Source: Tubulanus polymorphus (taxonomy: Eukaryota; Nemertea; Palaeonemertea; Tubulaniformes; Tubulanidae). Taken from it: a DNA stretch of 64,000 nucleotides. Shown piece after piece: positions 1-9,427 of the stretch. Position numbers and translations under genes: made by a program. The stretch lies in NCBI RefSeq assembly GCF_964204645.1, contig NC_134028.1, positions 26,386,153 through 26,450,152 of the forward strand, given 5' to 3'. The notes under the pieces are model-generated. The model was given only the letters and a program-made list of their open reading frames with translations. It did not search any database and was not told where the DNA came from. How positions within the stretch are numbered: the stretch's first letter is position 1; each line of letters opens with the position of its first letter.

Positions 1-1560
1 GTACGTTACGTTGGTTCTACCGCTGCCTTTGCCGCAGAGACATTTAGGGATTTACAAATCGATGATGTCCTATTCTACAGATCCATCGATAAAATATCGT
101 TACGATCTGATTACATCGATGTCTATTTAATACGTTTGCAACAACCTTAGTAAAAGATGCTGCCACCAGTTGCTGCTACAACGGGATCCCCACAACTCGT
201 CGATTTTTAGGTGACTTATAGGCACAGTGGGCCCGGTGTCGAAATTTTTCAATTCAACGTAAAGACACATGTCACGTTAATAAAGAATTTATCTAGTTAT
301 CTATCTAAACCTAAAATTGCATATAAGAAAGATCAGCTAGAAGATATCTCGTAGTGGCAATGATGGAAGCACTGGAAATACAAGATATCTCGTAATTGGC
401 AGCTAACGTGTTATCTGCATAGCCTATAGAAAAAGAATTGTTTATAAAATATTCCTTTTTCATATGTAGTCTAAGCTTTGCCAAACTTACAATAACATAT
501 TATAGCGCTCATTTATTTATTACGACGGAACCTCGTTAGGAAAATCTTTTTTGTTATAACCAATTATCGGATATATTTCACTGGTCGAGTTTCACAAGAC
601 AAATTACGAATTTCCAACCTTTTCTTGGGATATTTTTCCACACATGTATGAAATTCGGACCTAGGTAAAAATATCCGACCCCCTATACCAGCTACAGCTG
701 TAATAACTTATAGAAATTGTTATCAATATATTTATGTATACTTTTTAGATAGAGTTGAATGTGAGGAGGTACTTGTATTGTACTGTATAATCATGTGAGG
801 AAGTACTGTATTATCACTGCTGTCACAACTAACATGTCCATTTTATAAAAATACACTATGTTATTATATTCATATAATGAATTGATTACTATTGCTGTTG
901 AATTTTAGGACCTATCATAATCTATTTATTAATCAACTATATTTTTTAGTATTTTTTTTAATTTTTTGTCAACAATGTCTCACATACCGCTCTTGCACGC
1001 ATGACTCGTGATTTAAATCCAAAACTGGTCTTAGATCAAGTTGTTAGATTGGCTATAAAACTGAATTGGTCTAAGATTGGTCTTATATTTAAACCATGAC
1101 TGTGTAACTGGCCCGAGGATCTATGGTCTTAGTACATATGCATGTATGTAAAATGTTTGCCAAACTGCAGACGCTGCTTTATGAATGGATCCTTGCAAAC
1201 TATGAAGTTTCAAATGGGAAATTTATACTCTATTATTTACATCAACATAAAATGTTCAAAAATGCATATGAGGGTATTTAAAAATATTTTGTGAATGGCT
1301 TTCATATTAAATGCTCGTGCTAATTGTAAAACAAGATTTTATGTGAATTCAAAATCACTTTTTGATACAGAATAAATTATTATATATTGCATCAATGCAT
1401 GTATTATGTTTGAATTTGAGGTTTTCTGGAAATTTTGCTGCACCAAATAAGGATTTTGCCTGACTCAATTCGCTAATTTAAAGTAAAAATTCGCCAAAAG
1501 GCTCCATTTTTGACAACTTATATTTGTGGGATTCGAACCCATTTTCGGCCTAAAACCAAG
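1..1560. other. 5' intergenic stretch, no gene seen
   Basis: No convincing exon is visible. Positions 1-150 stay open in frame 1 up to a TAG and read faintly like a piece of a tyrosine recombinase (see findings). Positions about 1000-1120 hold a copy of a dispersed, self-complementary repeat also seen at 59435-59573. Positions about 1523-1550 contain a reversed tRNA B-box-like motif (GATTCGAACCC on +), a likely SINE remnant just upstream of MRPL1. Confidence 0.5.
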
Positions 1561-1568
1561 ATGGCGGC
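1556..1568 (+). promoter_or_regulatory. YY1-like site over the MRPL1 start codon
   Basis: CCAAGATGGCGGC matches the YY1 consensus AANATGGCGGC and overlaps the initiator ATG. YY1 sites at or just after the start are typical of TATA-less housekeeping and mitochondrial genes. The function here is inferred from the motif only. Confidence 0.55.
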
Positions 1569-4500
1569 GTCCATGTTCCGAATGATTTGTACGAGTAAGT
1601 TGCATTTAATCGAGTTTTCTTGCTGTTTGGGTCAAGGACTTGTCACTGAATTGATAGAACAAGTATCAATGAACAACCCCAGTGGATCCCTGTTGATACA
1701 AAAATTATAGATTTTTATAAATTTATAGTGATAGTTTATTTGATAAAATATATAACTTGCAAATTGAATTGCAGTTTCCTGATCCATTCCTGGTACCCTG
1801 TCCTTCACTTCGTTCGGTCCCCATACGATACATTATCAATCGTGACAAGTCTCAGTATTTTGAGGTGATTACATTAAATGTCGATTTACACCATTTTGTT
1901 GGATATTGATTATAGATTCGCGGAATTTATTGAAACAGTGTTCAGTAATTGATAGGACGCGTTCAGCTGCTGCTGCTGTGGTCACGGCTAGTATTCACAC
2001 AACACAAATTACGCACAAAAATCAGAAATCAAAGAGAGGAAAAGCTCCACATGAAGCGAAAGAAACTCAGAAATGGGTGAGAGATGGAGGAGAGTAAGTA
2101 ATACGCAGCTTCTTCTGATGTTTTAGAAACCGTTGAGAAAGAGTAACCCACAATACTTACGGTATCAAACGTTTTTCAAATAAGGCAGGCAGGTGATATT
2201 TTACCAATGCGGCATTATTCCTGTTAACTTATTTTGCCGACAACTCATTCTGATCAGCTAATTTACGGCATGCATGCGCACAGAGGTGTGTGAAGGAAAG
2301 TGTCGTGAATTAGAGAAAATAGAGCAGAAGCAGTATTCGAACCCGGGCCAGCAGATTGCTAGCGTAACCGACTTCTGAGCGACTGCAGCCCCTATAATTT
2401 CTGTTTTCAGAAAAGTGAAACGGTTCTCTGAAGAGAAAGTGTTTCCGGCGGAATTCGTCGCGAAGAAAGTCGTCGACGACGTGTGGTTTACGAAATACTA
2501 CATGGAACAGGAGTTTACGCTGGAACAGGCGATCACAATGCATCAAGAGATCAGCGGTCCCGACATGTTAAACAATCGCGACGAGATGATCTACCTTAAT
2601 ATGAGACTCGATATGAAAACGAAGAAAAAGACGAAGTTTCTGAGAACGATTCGTTCTTCAGTTTTATTTCCGCATGAATTTGATGACGGCATCGAAAAAA
2701 AACTGTTAGCATTTTGTAAGGTATGTATGAGAAATATAACTTCCTCTAATCTCGCGCTAGATTACTCGATAAAAATTGACTATGCACGCAGTCCATGCAT
2801 TCACCAGTCTAGTCGTTAATCCATTCAAACCAGTAGAACTATAAAAAGATTTTCTGTCCCTACTCATGGTCATTCAATAATTGTGAATAAATGATTGTGA
2901 ATAAATCTGTGAATATACTGGACTCTGCTTGTTCAATCTTCTGCTGTCTGTACCCTGGACCCCTCAGACAATCTGCAGTCTGTACCCCGCACCTCTCAGA
3001 TAATCTGCAGTCTGTACCCTGGACCCCTCAGACAATCTGCAGTCTGTACCCCGCACTCCTCAGACAATCTGCAGTCTGTACCCCGCACCCCTCAGACAAT
3101 CTGCAGTCTTGAGGCGGTGGGTACAGACCAGGTTCACAGTTTGATTAGGACTGAAAGAAAATTTGTGCGACTTGAATGATGCAAACTTGATTTATTTACA
3201 GACGGATGAAGAAACACAGATTGCGAAAGAAAAAGGAGCCCTATTTGCAGGAGGTAGTGATATAATACGCCAGGTCAGTATTCACTGAATTCAGTTCCAC
3301 TCAGTGATGTTTGCACAATGAATGGATGCTATTAATTACCGATATTGTATTTATAGCTTGACGCTGGTGAAATTGATAAAAGTGAATTTGATTTCGTTGT
3401 TGCTACAATGGATATTGTTACCGATCTCGTACCTATTCGACACGTCATCAAAGATATATTTCCGAACAAACAAAAAGGTAAATAATCCTCGATCCGATTC
3501 TACAGTTCCCGCACGAATTAGTTCCTCAGTTAGTCAGGGTTATTACACACGTTCTTGAAACTCTTGGAAACTTCTAGAAAATTTTTTCTAGACCCTTGGT
3601 AATTTTTCTTTCTTTGGCAAAGGTATAGAAAATCAAAAAATGGTCTCAAAATAAAATTTTCTTTCTATTTTCAATTTTAGGCTATATGCCTAAATGTCCT
3701 ACTACGCATTTGATAACAAACTTTATGAAAACACTTTTTCACTGGTATCAATAATAATTTTAACATAATGAGGATGTATTTTTGCTGGTATTGATAATTG
3801 GCACTGGTTAGTGAATCGTATTTGTATGTTTTTTAGGAACTTTAGGCGCTGATATAGGACAGCTCGTGGATAGCGTCATCAAAAGTCATCATTATGAATC
3901 GAAACGCGATGAATTTGAAGATGAATCAATGTTGACCGTACCAATTGGAAAAGTACGTTGTTATCTGTGTCTCCAGGATCCAGCCCCTGGAATGTAAGCG
4001 TAAGAAATGGTTCATCTTATTCATATGATTCATTGATTTCTCTTTCAGTTGAGCATGTCATGCGAAGAGTTAGTAGAAAATGGCAAAGCAATTATCGCTA
4101 AAGTTCGCACTCACAAACCGGCTAATTTAGGTAAATATGCTGGAAACCTTGCAGTCTTACTTAGATCTGACCTACGCAGACTTTTGGCTCAAACATAAAG
4201 AGGAGGGGGTGAAGATAATACTGAAAATTGCAGAAATCAGGGGAGGGGCTCCAAAATTTACCACTTGAATTTCCAGAAATGTTGGGATAGAAATTGACAA
4301 CTTCTCCCTGTGTATATAGGGTCCCTATGAGTCCTTGGTTCCTTAAAGACTCCTTCTTAACTGAAAATATGTCTAAAGGTGAATATCTTCTCCATGAAAA
4401 CTCCGTATATCCAAGAATAACCGATCTGTGGGGTCCATGGGAGATGATGCATGAAATTGCATTTATGAAGGGAGTGTTATAGTTTGTACATAAAAGAATG

Positions 4501-4706
4501 ACTCCTTATAAAAATGTTACGTTTGTTTGTTTGATGGCTTTTCAGGACACATGATCAAAGAGATCTACGCGCTGATACCGTTCTCAAAGGAACAATTTCT
4601 ACTGAATAAACAACTTTATCGTCCTGGTGAACAAAAATTAGAACAAGAATCGGAGGACAATGAGAATGATAGCGATGATGAAGAAGCAGTTGCTTCTAAA
4701 TCGTGA
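1561..4706 (+). CDS. MRPL1: Mitochondrial ribosomal protein L1 (uL1m)
   Basis: Encodes the mitochondrial large-subunit protein uL1m, which sits at the L1 stalk of the mitoribosome. Eight exons join in frame: 1561-1594, 1916-2093, 2411-2720, 3202-3273, 3357-3477, 3837-3952, 4049-4130, 4546-4706, giving 357 residues (family usually about 325). The N-terminus is basic and rich in Ser, Ala and Thr, as expected for a mitochondrial presequence. The L1 fold follows, with conserved blocks YYMEQEFTLEQAI, LNMRLDMKTKKK, LFAGGSDIIRQ, VATMDIVTDLVPIRHV and the C-terminal acidic tail EDNENDSDDEEA. The start is the first ATG of a CCAAGATGGCGGC context, which also matches a YY1 site. A poly(A) signal AATAAA lies at 4912-4917. 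All introns are GT-AG with consistent phases. Intron 3 carries a 32-bp minisatellite; a tRNA-like SINE abuts exon 3. Confidence 0.95.
2311..2395 (-). repeat. tRNA-derived SINE fragment beside MRPL1 exon 3
   Basis: The reverse strand carries an A-box-like segment and, 3' to it, a B-box GGGTTCGAATAC. The region between could fold as a tRNA-like anticodon stem, but the loop lacks the usual U33, so it is not a working tRNA gene. It ends only about 15 bases before the splice acceptor of MRPL1 exon 3. Confidence 0.45.
2947..3106 (+). repeat. 32-bp minisatellite, five copies
   Basis: Five head-to-tail copies of a 32-bp unit ending in AATCTGCAG lie in MRPL1 intron 3. Two unit types alternate (CCTGGACCC versus CCCGCACCC in the middle): the order is A, B, A, B, B, which suggests expansion of an A-B dimer. 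Confidence 0.85.
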
Positions 4707-4911
4707 TGTGCAAAAATGACTTTGTGGTTCTGGATTCACCTGGATGTGCTCCGTAGTCGAGAATGATGACCAAACGTGGACTTAAATCTTAAGACTGTTT
4801 AAGTCTTGGCCTTAAGTCGTGATTTGCAAAAATTACGTTAATTAGTGAAGAATTCATCGTTATCTAATCCTGTGTAATATTGACTATAGAATATCGGAAA
4901 TATACTGTAAA

Positions 4912-4917
4912 AATAAA
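4912..4917 (+). terminator. MRPL1 poly(A) signal
   Basis: Canonical AATAAA, 206 bases after the MRPL1 stop codon. The following DNA to 5530 has no coding signal and contains another copy of the dispersed 'aagtct-taagac' repeat near 4960-5050. Confidence 0.6.
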
Positions 4918-5655
4918 AAAAATCTATTCAGAAAAATCTTGTGATCCTTGTCCTTGTGGTTCTAGCTCCTCTGAGGCTTGTTCCATAGTCGAAGTGTACT
5001 TAAATCTTAGTACTGATCTTTATTTAAGTCTTAGCCGTGACTTTTGAACCCGACGAATAAACAAGATCCTTTCTTTCACTGATTCGCTACTACCACTAAT
5101 TCCTCAAATCATGACATCGGAACTAACACGAACATATCCCACATCTCAGAATCCAGTAGATTAGAATTTGACTTTCGAGTTGAAACATTGAAAATGAACT
5201 ATTTTTAACCCCAGATTCAAATAACCAACAACTGAAGAACCGGATTTAGTGCTAGAAATAAAGCCTGATCCTCCATTCCATATCAATGAACTCAACTCAT
5301 GAATTTCTACAGATTTTGGTACAGATTTTATTTTTGATTTCCAATGCACACAAACTATATATTCGCTTTCAAATCTTGTATTAAGTGGGTTTTATACTTC
5401 TATTCTGCACGTCAATAGTGTAACGGGCTATTCTAAAGCTCAACTAGTTTACAAGTAATGATATTTCGTATGTTATAAATGTATACTACTTACATATTAT
5501 TGTTTAAATCTTTACTGCCGAATTTATGGTGTTTTTATTTTGATACGTACATGTATAGGAGTGATTGTTCTCATGTTAAAATAGAATACGTGCTAAGATT
5601 GGAAATAATTTCATAGATCTAAAAAGAGGCCATACTTATACATATATCCGTTGTT

Positions 5656-6138
5656 TCAGTTTTTCCGTGGCAATTTGCAACACTTAACTCGCTTATCGAT
5701 ACAAACCACCATAAGAGCAATTAACAAAGCGAACAAAACGACCAGGTGGAGAAATTCGTTGTAAAATGTCAAAGGGGTTTTTCCTTTGGAAAACTTGCTG
5801 ATAATGGCATCCAATATATACCCGAGTAGGATGGCAGCCGACACAGCGCACAAGACGGCGCAACCGATCTTATTACGTTTCAGAGGCTTTTTCATAGCAA
5901 CGAGTCCGATAATAGCAGCGATCAGAGGAAATATTCCGGCCCATATAAAGAAATACCTGATATCAAATTCTTTTTCCGTCATCATTACGACATTAGCAAT
6001 CATTGCGGTTATATCGCTGTATATGATCAGAGCGCCGAGAACCGAAATGGTCTTGACGCGGAAACCTTTTATCACGCATTTTCCGTCGACGCATTCTCCT
6101 TGCTCCATTTCCATCGGCGCAACCGCACTTTTATCCAT
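5656..6138 (-). CDS. Small four-transmembrane protein, family not recognised
   Basis: A 160-residue open reading frame in a single coding exon. The exon starts at a good acceptor (TTTTTTCCAG at about 6141-6150 on the minus strand), two bases before the ATG at 6138. A long in-frame extension upstream of that ATG crosses the acceptor and is not part of the mRNA. Four hydrophobic segments lie at about residues 33-56, 64-84, 93-114 and 131-152, with a basic, Cys-rich tail (DKRVKCCKLPRKN). The short N-terminus contains CVDGKC. The topology resembles MS4A/MARVEL-type tetraspanning proteins, but no signature allows assignment. A poly(A) signal for this strand is at 5534-5539. A GTGAGT donor at 6943 and a TATA box at 7081-7087 give it a 5' non-coding exon of roughly 6944-7055. 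Confidence 0.75.
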   Translation of the reverse strand: MDKSAVAPMEMEQGECVDGKCVIKGFRVKTISVLGALIIYSDITAMIANVVMMTEKEFDIRYFFIWAGIFPLIAAIIGLVAMKKPLKRNKIGCAVLCAVSAAILLGYILDAIISKFSKGKTPLTFYNEFLHLVVLFALLIALMVVCIDKRVKCCKLPRKN

Positions 6139-6509
6139 CTCTGGAAAAAACAACCTGAATAGATCACGGAGCGTTAGGCAGAATATAGGACATCCATATC
6201 TTACAACTACCACAATAATATACGTTACAATTCAACCACGCGGTCAGTGTTCAGCCAAAACTGGACCCATTTGCATAACGCATCTCAGTTGAGTAAAACT
6301 ACATGATTGATTATCTTTATCAGAAATCGATTGAAAATTTTCACTAAAGCGACTAAAACATTATCGTCATTGTCAGCGATTTTGAATCTCCAATCCTGCT
6401 GATGACTGTTTGGTTATAGTCGAAACGTCGAATCAATAAATCATTAGCTCAAAGGAAACTTTTCGGACTTAATATATCTTCATCGTGATGTATCAATCTG
6501 AGAGATTCT

Positions 6510-6807
6510 TACGGAAGCGATAAAGGGCCTCGAGATGTCGCGTTCAAACACGACAAGTCGCCATATTTATGTCGACATATCGCGATATATCGCGTCAAGT
6601 CGACATGAATATGGCGACATATCGTGACGTTTTCACGACAAATTTCGCTTTTTCGCCCATTTTCCACGGGACAAGCCGTCATTTGAAGACATGTCTAAAT
6701 GTAAGATGAGGACACCAGTGATATGACGACTGAGGTTCAAGTCGTCATGAATATGGCGACTTGTCGAGTTGGAACGCGACATCTTGAGGCCCTTTATCGC
6801 TTCCGTA
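6510..6807. mobile_element. MITE with about 60-bp terminal inverted repeats
   Basis: The ends TACGGAAGCGATAAAGGGCC and its reverse complement define a 298-bp element. The inverted arms match over about 60 bases with roughly five differences. GATTCT flanks both sides (6504-6509 and 6808-6813) and is a plausible 6-bp target duplication. It encodes no protein, so it is a non-autonomous DNA transposon. It sits in the 5' UTR intron of the four-TM gene. Confidence 0.85.
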
Positions 6808-7080
6808 GATTCTCCCTCTCTCCCTTTACTCTTTAAAACTTTTTAGCTAACGAGAAAATCTAAAACATGTATGAATGATCAAAATCACCGCCAAAGACAG
6901 AAAAGTATAGTTTTGAAATAATAGCAAAACTGTCAAAACTCACCAATAATCAAATGTGAAATCCAAAATATGTAGAGCAGTCGTAAAACCCCGACCAGTT
7001 CGGTGTTGTTTTGATACGGACCTCGACTCTAGTTAGAACTGTCAGAAAACAGAAAGGTATGATAGTCCGGTGATTCGGGC

Positions 7081-7100
7081 TTTTATATCATATTGTGACG
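7081..7100 (-). promoter_or_regulatory. TATA box and CRE half-site for the four-TM gene
   Basis: On the minus strand CGTCA is followed by GATATAAAAG. A TATA box here predicts a start near 7055. The exon from there ends at a clear donor, ATTATTG/GTGAGT (6944/6943), which can join the acceptor at 6141-6142. Confidence 0.5.
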
Positions 7101-7424
7101 TGCCAGAAAATATCGTTTATTGCTGGAAATCTCATCAATGTTTCTGCGTCGGTAACGATACGTGTACGCGGTAACGTCAGCTCCGTCACTCGAAATATCT
7201 CGTTAGAAGTTTTCCACTCATGGATACCAGCCCGAACACCAATTCTCTTCGAATTCAATTTTCAGATCAATTCATAAAATTATTCTTGAATATTCAAATG
7301 TTTTTAATAATTTCGACTCATATATTTCTGATCAATTTTCTCCGAGTTAAGCCAGCACAATGCGCAGGCCTGCATACTTTATGAACGAGCGGCGTTGTTG
7401 ATGCTTACTTTCATATTTGCCATT

Positions 7425-7700
7425 TGGTTTTTTCGTGGTTTCCAAGACTCGTTATCGAAGATATCTAAATACGCGCTGATAGGGCCACAATTCGCTGAAA
7501 GGAACAATCTTGATCGGGTCAAAAGCGATATCGTCCCGGTGATATAAAGGATAATTAAAAAAGAATTCGAGGATGATGAGAATGATAACGATGATGAAGA
7601 AGCAGTGCTTTGATTAATTGATGAATTCGCTGTTTTCTGATCCTGGTTATAAATATTGACGATGACATTTTGGAAATGAACAGTAGAATATATGAAAAGA
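7425..7700 (+). pseudogene. Degenerate copy of the MRPL1 3' end
   Basis: This stretch aligns with the end of MRPL1 intron 7, the last coding exon and part of the 3' UTR. Shared landmarks are TACGCGCTGATA, GAAAGGAACAAT, TATCGTCC(T/C)GGTGA, GATGAGAATGATA-CGATGATGAAGAAGCAGT and the UTR segment TTAATT-GATGAATTC. The copied reading frame is broken by stops (CGC TGA TAG) and small indels. Because intron sequence is included, it is a DNA-level duplication and not a processed copy. The four-TM gene lies between parent and copy. Confidence 0.8.
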
Positions 7701-9427
7701 AAAATCGTGAGATACATTTCTTCGAGTTTCCGGACGTTGTATCGATATACATTGAGCTCCTCCATCTGAGAAATACGAAATGATACCAGGAACTAGCTCA
7801 GAATTTCACCAAACACAAACGATATTGAAATAATTCAAAGCTTGATTTATTGCCGAAACGAGAGCCAAAGAGAAAGAGAGCGATGGATAGAGGGACGTGA
7901 ATTTATATTGCTCCACTAGACAATGACCAGACGTCAGTAGGACAGTCCAAATGACCAGTGCCGAGTGAAGTAAAAGGTTGGGATTTAAAAAGAATATTGA
8001 TTCCAATATAATTACAATACGGATTGTTTGCAATGAAAACTGAATAATGACGTGGATATCAAATTAATACTATCCTCTGTATCAGAAATCCTTTCGCTCG
8101 TAAACCAGTCACTGAATAAACAAATCCAATAACCTCTTCTATCTTTGTAGGGGTCGTACACATGGTATCATTATAAGCCGCGATCACACGAGCATATTTG
8201 GCCCGGGAAAATTTTAGCATGGGACAAATAATTGCGTGTTGAATTGCTTTTACAGGTTCTTGAAGTGACTCATTTTGCTTCGTTTAAGCGTAATAAAAGT
8301 TACCAAAGACTAAGTAAGTAGAGGGAGGAAACCACGAACAAGCGAAAACACAACAAATCAGATAGTTCGTACGCATATGTATATTCTTCAATATCTATAC
8401 AATAATTCTCTACTTAATACAATTAGACCTCGGTAGCAAGAATCTCCTTAAATGGCTATCAATTAGAAAGCTATTGCAGTCTAGTTTAGCTATGGACTCT
8501 TCGTTTTAGAGTCCATGGTTTAGCGATACTAAATTTGCTTCAGTTTTTACCGACAATCAGAACTCCAAGTAGCAACTCGTCAAGCTTTCGTTCATAAGAT
8601 TTACGCATCTAATTTGTAGAATATAACATGGTTCATAAAATGTCCTTCGAGAAAGACCTCTCCGCACAGATTACGTAGTTTTGCCATGGACCCTGAACCG
8701 TTTTAGAAATCCGCTGTTTTTTTCATACAACACAAGTCGAAATAGAATTGCAAAATTAGAGTATTAATGAAAACATTAGGGATGAACAAATCGTTTTTCT
8801 CAGAAAAAAACAACATTTAAATCCACTACCATATGGGACCGTTCTTCATCTCCACATGCACACAACTTTTTTACCAACGTTATGGCCACATTCTAATAGC
8901 GAGAAGCGGTCGATTTCTGACCGCACCCTACCACAGCCGCTCCATGGATGCCACTCAAGCCGCCGCTGCGAAAACTATCGTTGGCGTATATTTCTGATAC
9001 AGGCCTACAGTATAAGTCCATTGTCACGCCACTGCTCGAGTACCGATGAAAAGCATGGCGTTAAAACGAATTAAGCAGCGTTATAAAGATAATATTTTCA
9101 TTGAATTGGGTTAAATTGAGCAAATCCTGTTCTCTGATAAAATGTTGGTTTCAAGCGAACAGTGGTATCAAAAAGGATTTGACTGTCATAGTGGTAGAAG
9201 ACAACATATACACAACTCATTATACAACCGACACCCATACTCCCTTCCACCCCCGCCCCCCCCCCTACTACTACCAAGAACAAATAGTTTACAACATGAC
9301 AAACTGATCAAAACACGATTCAACCTTTAACACGATTATGAAATTACTGCGTCGTCTTCGAAAGTATGAATTCATAAAAAACCTAATTTCAGACAACAAA
9401 AAGAATAGCTTCACTGCATTTTTAAAA
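7701..9427. other. Intergenic; possible GPCR relic at 8880-9065
   Basis: No intact gene is seen. At about 8880-8992 a + frame reads RYGHILIARSGRF then QAAAAKTIVGVYF and a stop; a little later, in another frame, SIVTPLLEYR and KAWR appear. These are weakly reminiscent of a GPCR loop/TM6 and TM7 tail, but the evidence is thin. A C-rich run lies at 9245-9272. Confidence 0.25.

Noticed and set aside
5786-6292. 168-codon + frame
   Set aside because: Antisense shadow of the four-TM protein; the minus frame has the start, acceptor and poly(A) signal.
7379-7765. 128-codon minus-strand frame
   Set aside because: It is antisense to the MRPL1 pseudogene fragment; the Ser-rich run mirrors the GATGAAGAA acidic tail.
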